A stretch of DNA of 64,000 nucleotides from Populus alba (Eukaryota > Streptophyta > Magnoliopsida > Malpighiales > Salicaceae). The stretch spans positions 813,501-877,500 of the forward strand of contig NC_133289.1 in the NCBI RefSeq assembly GCF_005239225.2, written 5' to 3'. This document shows, in pieces, positions 33,054 through 45,950 of the stretch. The notes beneath the pieces were generated by a model. The model was not told the origin of the DNA. It did not search any database and was given only the letters and a program-made list of their open reading frames with translations. Every line of letters begins with the position of its first letter. Within the stretch, counting starts at the first letter, position 1. Both the position numbers and the translations under genes were made by a program.

Positions 33054-36000
33054 CTACTGCTGCTGCTCATATATCTGCACATATGCCTCAGAGAGCGCAA
33101 CCATCTGAGGAAGGGTTTCAGAAACATGCAGATCCTGCATCTCATACCTGCACAGCATTGATCGTCAGATATGTTATATAATTACTACTTTCATTCACAA
33201 ACCATACCAGTGGATTAGAAATAGAATTACCATAGCTCTTCTGACTTCCGCTGCACAAAAACCCTGTAGAACCCCTCATTAGGCTTTCCATCATGGACAA
33301 TGTTCGCAATCAAATCATACTTCGAGCGCAATCTCTCATTTTCTTTAGGCATTGGCAAAGGAATAAAAATCTTTCAATTCCAAGTTCTTCACAGGAAAGT
33401 TGACTGTAACGATAACAACAATTAGCAATGGATAATGCAAAACCAAACCAAGTTCTAGGTTAAATTCACTGTTAGTGTCCAGGATTACCCAAGGTGGGAT
33501 TCTTCTCGATGAAAAAGTTGTTCTTTTTAAATCGCTGCATATGTAGTATTAAATATCGTGGCAATCTGGGTGACACGATATTTCATCCGGGCAACACGAG
33601 GACGAACAACTTCAGTCACAGTATCACCATCAAATTTCTTCAGTATATTGAACAGAGGAACCTGAAACAATAGCATAAGTAAAAAATGTCTTCACCAAGA
33701 AGAGGAAAATCACAAGTGGAATTTAGTCAATTTACGCAAAAGGAAAAAAAAAGTCCAGTATAAATAAGCCCAAAGACACAGCCCGCATTTCTGGGTCACA
33801 TGTGATCATCACATACACACAAATATAAACTGTAAATCCAAAACTTGAATACTGCAGTTAATTCAGCTTTCATCTAAAGCCCAATTCAATAAGGTTTTAA
33901 TTTAACCAATTGAGCAAAATATAGACTTGCATGGCAACCAACAAAAGCACTAAACTAGGAGTTGAAGCGAGAATAGAAATTAGCACTTCTTCTCAACAGA
34001 TGAATAAACAAAAGAAACTGAAGAATAGAAAACTGAATTATGTTCTATCCCATGGTCAATAGCAAAACCCTTGATTGCCAGGGATAATGGAGGCATGAGC
34101 TAGGACTTTTCACTTATTTATAGATCTGGCAAAAAGAATCAACCAAATGTTTCTCTACCCAAAGCAGCAGTGTCTAAATTCACTTCTATGGATCTAACCA
34201 AGCATCTGTTTTTTTTTTTTAATCATTTCATTGGGTAAAGGCATTAAACATGATGCAGTGCTTAAGGCAGAATCTCAATAACACCAAAGATATTGCAGGA
34301 TAAAGCCAACTAGCGCACTAGCTCAGCTAGAGAGTGTTTTGGCATCACCTCTTTAAAAAGATATAGATCAAGTTATTAATATTTTCAAGCTAACACATAA
34401 TGCATAATTACCTGAGGTATTATATTCTTCTCCATTACATCTTTAAACAGAGGAGGTGGTGGCAAATCCAGTCCAAGCATTAAGAATTGCATTCCAGAAG
34501 TTTCCGTGAAAATATCATGTTTAGTTCCACCATCAGTAATTCTTTGATCAGAATTTTGATCATCAGCATTTTGTTTCTTCTCAGTGATAGCTTTGTTAGG
34601 ACTCTCTTTAATAACCTCCAACTCACCCTGCCAAGTCAAGTTTAGATAAGCACCACTGAGATAAATAATATTAGCAAGCAAACTGTATAACAGATTAGAA
34701 AGTATTGGAACAGTAGCTAGCACCTGAAAGCACTCATAAATGATACTGTTATTTTTCTTTGAAGTTCTAAGATTTGCATGCAGGGTATTAAGAAGCCATG
34801 CCATGAACTCCACAGGATCAGACTGTTGTCCTATTCGAAACCGTTTCTTACTAACTTTCATAACTGCCTGGAGAAATTCATGTGGACTCACCTGAAAATT
34901 CCCAAGAAAATGGATAAGAAAATTAAATGAGGAAACACAAGTTGAACATTGGAAAACCATAACTTCATAGAAATAACCAAAGGATCAAACCTGTCCTTTA
35001 AAGTTCCGAGCATGCCATATTTTACGCATGAGTTCTCCAAAGCGTTGAACAAGAGGAGACTTACAATGCTGATAGTTTTCAGGGATAAGGAAGAAATTCC
35101 TTAAGGGTGTAACTCTCATTAGAGACTGAATTGTTACATTCACAAAATCAGTTTCCTTGATGTTATTCAGACCCACCTGAAGGTTAAAATCAAGCAACAT
35201 AGTTAACAATGTAAAAGGCCCAAAATCTGCATCTTATTGCAAAACTAAGTTGTATCCTGAGGGGAGATGGTTACCATTCCAGGAAGGTAATCAGACCCAT
35301 CAAGTGCCCTGGACCATTGCCTGTTTTTGTCAATCTGTCCAACTTGATCCCTGGTAAATCTGCATGGATGATGCGAAGTTCCTGAAAGTTAGTAAATTTA
35401 TGTAATAGAATTGAAAGGAAATGAAATCAATAACACTGGAGACAGACGGGAGACAAGGATAATGGGGTTTGTAACAAGTCAACCCTCAAAGATCAAGAAC
35501 ACACTAGCTATGAGGAGACTCAAAATATTCAACTTTTATTCATCCATGTCTACCAAAAGGCTATTCCCTTCAAATATAAACTAGGAAAAAATAAAATTAA
35601 CCAAGGAAATATCTATTTTCCCAAAAAAGCTCCAACATCAAATAATAACATAAACCCTGAGGCCAAAGAAAATGTATAATGCACCCACACACACACTGAG
35701 AGCATGAGAGAGAGACCTTGGATTGAGAACATGTCGTATGTCATCAAGTGATGGGTCAATAATCTCATATCCATCAGGAAGACAATAAACCTTCTCTGTC
35801 CTAAGATTGATGTACACATGGTGTCCTGCTTCAAGACTATGAGTATAAGCATGGGATTTCTTCCCTCTTCCTTGGTAATACTTCCCACAAACTAAACATG
35901 CATACACATTCAAATTCGACAGAGAAACAGAGCAAAATTTCTCGAAATCAAAATCCAACACCTGCAAAACCCAAAAAAAAAAAAATCATCAAAACCATAT

Positions 36001-36916
36001 TTTAAGCATGCAAACACATAAACATAGATAAACCAAAACCCATATATATCATCCAAATAAATGTCTCCTTCAAATATTTATTTAAACAAACATGAACATG
36101 ACTGCACAAAAAGAAGCCATGTATGTTTTATGGGGGGAAAAGCACCTTTTTAATACGTTTATGTAGACAAAGAACTACACAAACAAGATCCCAAATATAT
36201 CAACCCAAAAAATGCATCCTAAGCATATATCAACCCAAAAAATGCATCCATGTACACACACGAACACACAATTACACAAACAAAAAGCCACGTATATCAA
36301 CCAGAAAAATGAATCAGATAACACACTTTTGCCTACAAACTACAAAATAACTACACAAATTATCCAACAAAATGCATCCTTCCACACATTTAAATACACA
36401 AACACACACCTAAACTAACAAAACCACATATATCATCCAAGAAAACACATATTTAACACATTTATGCACAACAACATACATGTAACCTCATGTAAACAAA
36501 AATCCATGTTATCTCCTAGATAACACAATTTACTACATATAAACCCGCACATAAAATATTCACAAAAGATGCAATCTTTACCTGTCGATTAACAGTATCC
36601 AAATACGGGCAATCTTCACGAGGCTCAAATTGACTCTTCCTCCTTTCCAAACTATCCCCTTGTCCATACACATCCTCTTCCTCCTCCTCATCCTCACCAT
36701 TCTCCGCCGCAACAACTTGTGTATTACTCCCCTCCACCCCAACACCATTAATTGTTTTCCCCCTTTCGAAGTCCTCGTCTTCATCATCCACATCATTGTA
36801 AGGACAAGTGGGTTTCCAATACCAGAAGCTGAGGACTGCTCATCCACTCTCTGCCTCTTTAAAACACTTCCACTTTCTTCACTCCCCATATCATCTTCTT
36901 CTCTCTTGTTTTTCAT
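33054..36916 (-). CDS. USP39/Sad1-like spliceosomal pseudo-deubiquitinase
   Basis: Nine exons on the minus strand (36582-36916, 35717-35961, 35275-35359, 34991-35176, 34724-34891, 34412-34627, 33489-33661, 33231-33403, 33054-33147), all with AG/GT-type borders. Order: acidic N-terminus; zinc-finger UBP domain (CLVCGKYYQGRG, then HAYTHSLEAGHHVYI); then the USP fold with QWSRALDGSDYLPGM, GLNNIKETDFVNVTIQSL, DPVEFMAWLLNTLH, YLILHMQRF-type and NNFFIEKNPTL, ending YVQIYEQQQ. The Cys box reads TDF instead of TCF, so there is no catalytic cysteine, as in known USP39/Sad1. That protein is a scaffold of the U4/U6.U5 tri-snRNP in pre-mRNA splicing. Three single-base homopolymer shifts occur (36810-36812 GGG one short; 33568-33570 one extra; 33365-33369 one extra). 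For an essential single-copy gene these look like consensus errors. Start: ATG at 36916; the open frame upstream has only GTG. Confidence 0.9.
36000..36520. repeat. Short direct repeats in USP39 intron 1
   Basis: The first intron (35962-36581) holds variants of ATATATCAACCCAAAAAATG and CATATATCATCCAA repeated several times, including a near-perfect tandem pair at 36196-36249. This looks like local slippage. Short open frames here are not genes. Confidence 0.5.
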
Positions 36917-37169
36917 TATATTTTCTTCCTTCACTGTTATAACACGTTGAAAACAAAAGACAAGCTCAGTTTATGCAGATTTAATCAAATCTCAAGCTCT
37001 AAAACATCAAAATCAAAACTTTAATCAATAAAAATAACATTTCAAGATAAAAACAACAAAAGGGGTTTCGAGAAAACAACTAACCTTTGATTCAGTGATC
37101 TTGAGAAGAACCCCAAATGTTTCCGATGTCTAGACTACTGAAAGAGCTTAAGCTGACTTCAGGAAAAAC

Positions 37170-37825
37170 GACTTGTCGTTTCTTACCTTTTGAGTCCCAC
37201 TTCTACCCTTGCCTGATTCCTAAATATATTAACAGTGGTAATTAATTTTAAGGATCGCTTTATTTTTACTTGTCTAGAATTAATAAACGAAAAGCTTACG
37301 AAAATCTATTGGGAGTTTGATAAACTTACCTTTAAATAAATTATTATAATTTTTTATTTATGATAAAAGAATTTTCAAATTTATTTACACATCAATTAAA
37401 AGTGATTTTTTTTAAATAACTTTTTAAAAAAAAATCAATGAACATGTTATTGGCTTTTTGAAAAGCCACTATTAATAATATAAATTTTTATATTTAATGA
37501 TAAACAATATACTATCCAGACTAGATTGAGTTTTTAACTAAGATTAAATATTTTTTAAAAAAAATAGAAAATAAAAAATAAAAATAACCAAAAGATACAT
37601 CAGAACAATGTTTTTCCAAAAGTCATTATTTTGCATTATTGATAAGATCGATGCACACAAAATTCACACTATATCTCACATGTAAATGAGTGTGTTAAAA
37701 AGGGCATTTTTCGCATGATTTGGGTATTTTCTATTCATTGTAATTTGGTTTTTCATATATATTATAGTTATCAAACACTATTTAGATCATCATGGCCCAT
37801 GCATATTTTAAAAGTAGAAGATAAA

Positions 37826-37870
<45 letters not shown>

Positions 37871-40800
37871 AGATTCATCACGTGAAAAAAATATATAAAT
37901 ACCCTTAGAATTTACCTCTGCCAAAACGTTAACAAAAAACTAAAAAAACTTAAGGGGCGTCACCTCCTATCCTTTATTCTTAAGTTTTTTAATCGCATTT
38001 TTTTTAATCTAATTATATAAAATTAAGTTTAAAATTAAAACATGGATGAAAACTTAAGGTCGGCCACTGTTCATATAAACGGTGAGCCTCTTTTTCCTTG
38101 TTTTTAATTTTCAATTTTTTTAATTGTAAACCTATGTTTTTATTCTTTTTACATTATATTTTTTTTAATCTATTTTTAAGCTTATTTGAGCTCATTAAAA
38201 GTAATTTTATCAATTTAACATGCTTAAGAGACTTAATGAATTACTTATTAAAAGATAAAAAATTATATATTATATAATTTGAATCTAGGTTTTTCTATAG
38301 ATTTTTTCACCAAGTTGGAGTGACAGAATAGAAGCGTAGGCTTGATCAAAGTTGAAGTACACATATTTAGATTTTTAGAAAGGTATTATAGGCAAAAATC
38401 TAATCTTATTTGAAATTCTAATCAGACATGCAAAATCAAGTCAGAATCCTACTCGCAGCAAGATTATTTGCTTTACTAGATATTTATTCGAGCATATCTT
38501 GAGCTTGAAATGTCACAATTAGATGATTTCAAAGTCCAAATTCATCTACACATCTAAGGTTGCAACTTTTATAAAGAGCTTCAAGTCAGATAAAATTGTT
38601 TTCAAGATGAAAATTATAATACAATCTGAATGATGGGATGGGTGTTGTCTCTTGATCTGATAGGAAACTAATAAGATAGGAGTCTTGATGTTTAAAGGAA
38701 ATATGATGGAATCAAATAGATATTTTCTCAAGCCTGTAACCTCCTAGTCTTTATTCTTGATATCTTATCATGAAGGTTGCAACTTAGGATTAAAAAAGAG
38801 GAGATCAACGTGACAAAAATAGAGAGGAAAAAATGTTCTTTACAACTAAATTTTCATAGAGTTCATCTTTACTACCATAATTTTTAGAGATCATAAGCAA
38901 CAAATTCTCGATTTCGGTTCAAGGGGAACATATTTCATCTCCATTATCAAGTCGTAAAAAGTAACATTATCATTGTAATTATTTCAAATTCAAGTATTTT
39001 TTTTTATTTCAAAACTATGCTATTGATTTTTGTTCATGATAATTGAATTGTTTTGAGATGGCATATATATTTTCTAGTTTCTTTCAATCCATAATTGTAG
39101 TTAGGGACTAAAGTTAAGAAGCAAAAGAGTTAATTTGATTTCTGCAACTCTCAACTTAATTTATCCAGGAAAAATAAGTTAATTTAAATTGTCAAGCTTT
39201 TAAACGATTGCTTAGTATAAATTTGACAAACTTTGCTCCTAAGGCTATTATCTAGTGAATTAAATTTTCTTTACAATTTTAAATTCGCTTGATGGTAAAA
39301 AATTGATTAGAAAGTTTTGTCTAATTAATTTACTCATAATCTCCTCGATTTCCCTTAACTTTAAGGGATATCAAATTTATTTGCTTGAATGAAAATTATA
39401 TTTATTTTACTTAAATGACCAAATATATTTATAAGAATGGATGCCTAGACCATTGAACTGAGTGGTAGCCAGATTATAAGCAAGGCATAGCAGATGATGC
39501 ATTGCCCGTTTCTTTTTTTAAATAAAAGGTGGATGATATGATCAGTTATAAGCGCTTAAGTAACTTGGCATGTTAGGGTCTTAAAAGAAAGCTCAGATGC
39601 AAGGATCTAAGTCAAGAACATGTTTTTTAGCCATATTTATCCTTCTTTTTTATAATTAAAATAAACATAATATTATTAAATGCATTAGAGCTTATAATAT
39701 AGGTTATGATTTTGACTAGTTAACCCATATTAACAAGAATTTACTCAATACATCATTGCCTTTTAAAACAACATTTTTAGTCTTATTTTATGTCATTTTT
39801 TTATTCTTTGATATTTCTTTATTCATGAAGTCAACTGATGAGATCAAAATAACTACCTCATGATTGAATTAGAAACTTGTACGTGCCAAGAACACCTATA
39901 TGATTTCCAAAACACCTCTCTCTTCTAATGGCTCCTACCAATAAAACATTATTATGTCTAACCTCTCATGTGTTTCATTGTACAAAGTAAACGACTGTAT
40001 ATAGAATTTATTTACAAGCGATATTTTAAGTCCGGATCATCTTGCACAATGAATATAATCCTATAATCCAACCAGAATAGAGGAAATTATAAGTATGTGC
40101 ATAATGCTCCATGAACAATTCTATCAAGTCCTTCGTCATCTGATGGAACCATATCATTTGTCATTTAGATTAAAATGATTGGTTGCAAGATGTCCAAGCT
40201 TGTGGTTACAATTTCAAAATCAATTATAAAATTAAGTTTGAGAGTTGTAGAAAAGTGATGACAATGCTTGAAAATGTCATGGATGAAAAAAAAGAAAAAA
40301 TTTCTAAATTGAGTTTGAGTTCTAATTTGTTGCAATTATCTTACATTAAATTAAGATTATTTTTATTAGTTATTTTCTAATAACCTTGATTTTTTATTAT
40401 TATTTTTATTTTTGAAATTTCAGCAGAGTCTCCTCTATAATTATAATATCCCAAGTTATCGACTAAACCTGTATATTTCAAGAAAATTGTTTCTCAAACT
40501 CAATCTAATCACCCCAAATCAAATATCATCACAACGTTAACAAGTGTCATCTTCTTTCCAATTTTATTCATGTTTCTTATATCTATTATATTAAAATTAA
40601 CAACAACATTGTTGTCTCATATAAACAAAAAAAAAATTAAAAAAATAACAAAAATAGTGAAAGAAAATAAAAAAACATATTAGTAAGAAGAGTATATCAA
40701 AATGCCTAGGGGATCACCGAAAATTGGTTGCAAAGGAGCAAATATGCAAGATTGAAAAATTTGATGGTGTGTTTTTAATTAATAATTTGAAATGTAGGTC

Positions 40801-41590
40801 TTATTTGTTTTTGTATTTTAATAATATTTTTGAAAAAATTTTGAAATTCTTTTATTTTTTCTTTAAAAATTTTTCTTTAATTCAAATTAATTTATTTTTG
40901 ATGTTTTTAGATTATTTTAATGCGCTAATATTAAAAATAATTTTTAAAATATAAAAAAATATATTATTTTAATAAATTTCTAAATAAAAAATACATTAAA
41001 AAATAACCACAACAGTACATACCTAACAATACATTACAAATGAGTTTCAGGAACAGAACTAGAAGGACAGTAAAAATTATGGCTTCCTTAAACTGTCGAA
41101 GACGCAATGAATGAAGAGAGGAAAGGATGTACTAAAAATAAGCATTTCGTTTCACAATGAGAATTTTTGCTATAAAAGTACAAGTAAAGTGAGACTTCTT
41201 ATTTGTGGTGAATCCAGTGAAGTGACTTAAAGCACATAAATAGAAACATCAATCGCGACGATGTGTTTGTTTTTATGATTGGGGTTGAATTTTGTGAGTG
41301 GAGTTTATTAAAAAAAATAAAATAAAAAATAATTTTTATAATTATATGCATAATTAAATTATACCCATTTTTAACCATAAAAACAAACATATCCATTATG
41401 ATTCACATCTTGAACACAAGTCTTTTATTCTTAGAAAGGTAAATCAAATGTCTTATATTCGATGTCATAAAGAAAGGATTGGTGTGACCTGACATGATCG
41501 GTCGCAATTAGCAAGCTACTTTTATTGTATAGCTCAAGAACAAATGAGCCTCTTGACAAATAAAAATAGAAAATCTCTACCGGAAGACAT
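37170..41590. other. AT-rich spacer between USP39 and BAHD genes
   Basis: No gene recognised. Includes an (ATT)n microsatellite and a Salicaceae-type AT-rich repeat at about 40840-41010. From 41040 the sequence matches the 3' flank of BAHD copy 2 (45650-45950), so the BAHD duplication unit starts near here. Confidence 0.45.
37827..37870. repeat. (ATT)n microsatellite
   Basis: About 14 uninterrupted ATT units in AT-rich spacer. Confidence 0.9.
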
Positions 41591-41595
41591 GAAGC

Positions 41596-42897
41596 TTATA
41601 TGCTTGCACTGGAAGAAGCATAGGTAAGGATTCCAGGGTCTTGTTCAAACATAACCATGTCTTCCTTGGACACTCCAATCCATGCTTCTATTCCCTCACC
41701 GTCTTTTGTATCCAAGAAAATGGCAACCCTGTTAAGCTTCAAGGCAGGACTTAACCACAGAGGTTTGCCCCACCCAAAATCAGTTTCATAAAATGGAAAG
41801 TTGCACCAACTACTGAAACCGAACACCGTCAAATTCGAACCCTTTCTAGCTTCCTCCCCGGCTCTTTTGAGGAGGTTAAAGTACCCACCACCAGCATGAA
41901 ACTTCCTGATATAGTCATCATTCATCATCCCTATTGACTCATGAAGTTTTCCAGCTAAACCATTATAGCTCAACACATTACTTTCACTCTCTGGCCACCT
42001 TGCTATTGTCACTTGGGAAATGTTTCCAATTGATTGTTTTGGCACCGCAGGTGGTTTCAGTCTCCTCCGCAGATCGACAGCAATAGATGCAGCATTTATC
42101 TGCATAGCTTCATTTTCTCTGGTGACGGTCATCATGGCCGTCAAAATAAGAGCTGAAACAGCTATGAAACGAGACGGGCGATCCAAAGATGGTCCGTTGC
42201 CTACTTCATCTCTTAGAGCAGCTAACCTGGAACCATCAAACAAGAACCTTTTCATCACGATTTCACTTGACACATCCTCTTTTACGAAGCTGTGCAAAGA
42301 GAAGCTTGATAGATCTTGTGGAGGAAAGAGAGTCGTGCAGTCGAAAACCACCTCGTCGATAACGTTATTGGGATCACAAGAAATTGCAGCCCAGCAATTA
42401 ACAAAGGTTGCTAGAGTGGACGCATCAGCAACTGCATGCCAAATGCAGATGCTAATTGCGACCCCACCACAATTGAAGTAATTGACTTGAACTGCCATCG
42501 TTACCTGATCAGTGCTTAGCTTAGATGACTTTCCATAAGGGCTACATGGTAGTAGCTGTTGCTGCTGATTTATGTCTGCTTGCTCAAATACCATGGATAT
42601 GTCACCAGCTACTCGAGCTTCAATGAACTCAGCGCCATCATCATTGCAGTCAACTGAAAAACCATCCTTTATTCGTCCAGCAAAAGGGTAGAAGTGAGTT
42701 AATGTTCGTGAGAAAGACTCTTTCAGATGATCAGAGTTCTTGCAGAGATTCTCACTGGCCGGTGAGTAAAAGAGGATGATGGGGGTGTAAATAGGAGGAG
42801 CTAACTGATCAAGGACAGAAAGCTTATAGGTTCTTAGGTGGTGCGGAGTGGAAGAAGAAGGTTTCAGGATTTCTCTAGAAATGATCTGAACTTCCAT
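41596..42897 (-). CDS. BAHD acyltransferase, copy 1 (intact)
   Basis: Single-exon 433-residue member of the BAHD family, the usual length. It transfers an acyl group from acyl-CoA to an alcohol or amine in specialised metabolism, in the cytosol. The catalytic HxxxD motif is HAVAD at residues 154-158, and the structural DFGWG motif is at 373-377. The sequence resembles the vinorine synthase / salutaridinol acetyltransferase branch by eye; acceptor and donor cannot be read from sequence. The ATG at 42897 (MEVQIISREILKPSS) fits the family start, and copy 3 has the same start. A TATA-like element lies about 35 bases upstream. It is the only one of three tandem copies with an uninterrupted frame, so it is the likely functional source. 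Confidence 0.93.
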   Translation of the reverse strand: MEVQIISREILKPSSSTPHHLRTYKLSVLDQLAPPIYTPIILFYSPASENLCKNSDHLKESFSRTLTHFYPFAGRIKDGFSVDCNDDGAEFIEARVAGDISMVFEQADINQQQQLLPCSPYGKSSKLSTDQVTMAVQVNYFNCGGVAISICIWHAVADASTLATFVNCWAAISCDPNNVIDEVVFDCTTLFPPQDLSSFSLHSFVKEDVSSEIVMKRFLFDGSRLAALRDEVGNGPSLDRPSRFIAVSALILTAMMTVTRENEAMQINAASIAVDLRRRLKPPAVPKQSIGNISQVTIARWPESESNVLSYNGLAGKLHESIGMMNDDYIRKFHAGGGYFNLLKRAGEEARKGSNLTVFGFSSWCNFPFYETDFGWGKPLWLSPALKLNRVAIFLDTKDGEGIEAWIGVSKEDMVMFEQDPGILTYASSSASI

Positions 42898-42929
42898 TTT
42901 CTACTTTGGCTACGAATTGGTGCTCACGT

Positions 42930-42940
42930 TTTTTATAAAA
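42930..42940 (-). promoter_or_regulatory. TATA-like element of BAHD copy 1
   Basis: Minus-strand TTTTATAAAA about 35 bases before the ATG. A similar element precedes the detached 5' end of copy 2 (near 52034-52044). Copy 3 has instead TATATAAA at 58534-58527. Confidence 0.4.
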
Positions 42941-42962
42941 GAAAAGTTAGGCACCATAATTT

Positions 42963-42978
42963 GGGGGGGGGGGGGGGG
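42963..42978. repeat. Poly(G), 16 bases
   Basis: Uninterrupted G run about 65 bases upstream of the BAHD copy 1 ATG (C run on the coding strand). The corresponding region of copy 2 (52083-52100) has an A run followed by unrelated sequence. Confidence 0.9.
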
Positions 42979-43755
42979 AAGAGAGGTGTATCAAAGCATT
43001 TTGTTAAAAAAACATTGTTGACGTGTAATATTATTAACATATACTTTACTATTTATATACACGGAAAGTCAATAACACTAAATTGGTAACTGTTATTGTG
43101 GCTAACTTTGAAAAGAAAGAAAGAAAGCAAGCAAGCTGGGATGAACAACACAAGACAAGTTAATATTTTTATTTATTTTAAAAAAACATTTCTTGATTAA
43201 TTTTTCTAATGATAAACAATTAGAAAAAAAAATTAATTTTTTTTTCAGAAAAATCACCTTATACAAAACAAATAGGTCTTAGTTTCATTACATCACAATA
43301 GATATAACGAGTAATTACTATTAATAGAAAGGAAAAAAAAGACATGGAAGCTAAGAGGACTTGAGATACTCCTAATGTCATATATAGCAACCATAATCTA
43401 ATCGTGTTTTGAATGGAATTTTAAAACTAATGACAGGAGGATTTGGGATGGTGGGACTTTCCTATCATATTTGAAATGTCGGACTTCTTAATTTTTAATC
43501 AACTTACTTTATCACATGTTAAAATCATCGCAACTAAATTGGATAAAATTAAGGTTAATGACATGAATCTGGATTAAAAAAGGAACCGTCATATCAAACA
43601 ATTACCAACTTTTTCAGGCAAAGAAATCCGCTTTAAACAGAAATACAATCTTTTCTACTGCTTCCAGGAACCATTGTCTAAGAATCTTATGGCTGCTTGA
43701 AAAGTGTGGTGACGGCTAATTGGCTACTGGGATTTTGGTCAAAGTTAGGCATGGA

Positions 43756-43908
43756 CACGTCATGCCGTTGTTCTTACACCCACCAACCGAGCAGACTCCT
43801 CCGTTCAGGTTAAAAAGAAGACTATTCTTGTAGTTTACGCCTTATAAATAGAGGCTATAGTGAAGCCAAATGATGACATCTGCTTGTTTTATTGCTTGGG
43901 ATGAATGA
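43756..43908 (+). promoter_or_regulatory. Promoter-like block with short conserved ORF (unit A)
   Basis: Plus-strand CACGTC (43756-43761), TATAAATA (43843-43850) and, 20 bases on, an ATG opening a 12-codon frame (43870-43908, MMTSACFIAWDE). All three are conserved in unit B (CACGTC 53750, TATAAATA 53837, same 12-codon frame 53864-53902). No longer plus-strand gene follows, so this may be the orphaned promoter and leader of a lost gene, or of a short transcript. Confidence 0.4.
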
Positions 43909-45370
43909 GGGCTTGGGGTCACGGGGAGTACTATTGAAAAAAAATAAGGAGCATCAATAGAGACAAGGACACTTGTCATAAGTATATTGGAGGAGAAATT
44001 ACAAGAAATACTTTGCAACCATAAAAGTAAAAAAGCTTAATGAAGCCTGTAATTTAAGTATGGATATTATCCAATGAAAAAAAAAATTTAATTAATATAT
44101 GGATATTATCCAATGAAAAAAAATGATATTTTACTAATTTATAAGATTTTTTAATTTTTTTATAAATAATAAGTTATGCCTTTTATTTTTTTAGTGTTTA
44201 TCTATTAGATAGAAAAACTATTTAAGTCATATAATAAAAAAAATAACATTCTAGGTATAGTAATCCATTTCTCCTAAATAAGAATATAAGATATTTTTCA
44301 ACTATAGTTCTTGTGGATTACTGTTGGAAGTTAGATAATTATACAACTTGTGGTTTGCGACAATCCAATTTTTTAAAGAATTATTCAAGCAAAAAAAAAT
44401 CATATCTTTAGATAATAAATCCTTAAACAATTATAGATTTATCTAATGAGATCCCAGGGACTCCTAAAAATTTTTGTTTTATTGTTTTCGTTGCATGTAT
44501 GATATTCAAAACCCTAACATCATGTCCAACATGTAGTTCACCTATTTGTACACCCATGTCTCTATTAAAAAGGTGTTAAAAATATATTTAGCTTGAAAAT
44601 ACATTAAATTGATATATTTTTAGTATTTTTTATGGTTTTAATATATTGATATTAAAGATAAAAAAATCTATTATCCAAAAAAGAATTAAAAAAATCTAAA
44701 AAAATTCATTTTAATTTATTTTCAAGTAAAAAAATATTTTTAAAAACATTAGTAATATCAAACACATAAAAACTCATGTCAAAACAACGACAAAAGGTTG
44801 TCATAGTTACCATTTTGAAAGCAATATTACATGTTGTTATTTTATAGCTTATATAGCATCTCTCTCATTTAGTCAAAACATAGATGATTGCATTGTATAT
44901 GCTTTTGGATTCCATATATTGTTGAGTTATTTCTATGTGTTTATTTGTTATTTTGGTAGTTATTATTTTATAAAGTATTTTTTTAGATTTTTATATAAAT
45001 AATATATTTTTTTATTTTTTAAAATTTATTTTTAAAATTAGCATATCAAAACGATCAATAAATACAAAAAAAATTATAAATAAAAAACTCAATTTAAAAA
45101 AAAAATAGTGTTTTGATGAGAATAAGAATAACAAACACGTGAATATAACATGTACAAGGATTCCTTGTCAAAATAAACAGTGCCTCCAAAGTTATTGCCA
45201 ATTACCCTAAAAGATATTCTTAATTAAAGAAAGATAGTTTAAAAAAGTCCTGAAAGATGTTTGTCTTAAAGATAGTTAAAAAAAAACTCTGATCTAATAT
45301 AAGCGAGTTGCATCGGCTGATTAGAATTCATAACCCAAGTAAAAATCATCATCTTGTCAGCTTTTATTTC

Positions 45371-45554
45371 TTTTTTTTATATAATTCAAAGTGTACGGAT
45401 AAGCTTACACGCACTATAATTAATCTCCGGATCTACTAAACAAATCCAATAAACAAATAAAACATCTCATGAGTAACATACATATACGTTAAAACTTGAA
45501 CCCAGGATGCAGAGGCAAGAAACCCTTGCCACCGCTGTGCTACAGCCTAGGTGT
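45371..45554 (-). mobile_element. Au-type SINE at the unit A/B boundary
   Basis: Minus strand: GCTGTAGCACAGCGGTGGCAA, B-box-like GGGTTCAAG near 45500, then ATTATAGTGCGTGTAAGCTT and an A tract. It has the same organisation as the SINE at 29491-29700 but is more diverged. Flanks are CTTTTATTTC (45361-45370) and TTCTATTTCT (45556-45565). At 56768-56790 the corresponding sequence reads straight through (CAGCTTCTATTTCTAACTTT), an empty site. Confidence 0.8.
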
Positions 45555-45950
45555 ATTTCTATTTCTAACTTTATGCTAGACGCTACTGTAACTTGAAAAC
45601 CCTCGATCGGTTCTCATTATAGATGCAGAACAAAAGCATTATTAAATTTATGAAAGAGTTTGAAGAACAGAACTGGAAGGTCGCCAGAGATTCTGGCTTC
45701 CTTCAACTGTAGACGATACAACGAATAAAGAAAGGAAAACGATCGACGTACGGACTAAAAATACAGTGAAGTGACTGAAAGCATACAAAGTGAAAGAACC
45801 ATATCCTACTATGCAACTCGATACATTAGGATTGGTATGGGGGCATGATGCCACCAGTCCCAGCAGCAAGCAAATTTTATTGAATAGATCAAGAACCAAC
45901 GAGCCTGCCGACAGATCAAAATAGAAAATCTGGACCGGAAGACATGAAGC

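Larger units (their letters stand above)
43000..45620. repeat. BAHD duplication unit A, upstream region
   Basis: Non-coding sequence collinear with the region upstream of BAHD copy 2: 42985-43080 matches 52172-52260 and then 53055-53085; 43240-43940 matches 53250-53940; 43980-45360 matches 55300-56780. Unit A lacks the class II-like element, the palindrome's second arm and about 1.3 kb around a copia gag relic that unit B has. It contains a SINE (45371-45554) that unit B lacks. Confidence 0.75.

Noticed and set aside
36123..36418. Two overlapping frames rich in Thr/His/Lys
   Set aside because: They are products of short direct repeats within intron 1 of the USP39 gene.
42020..42481. Long plus-strand frames opposite the BAHD genes (also 46375-46833 and 57580-58059)
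   Set aside because: They are antisense shadows of the conserved BAHD coding frame and keep the same positions in each copy for that reason.
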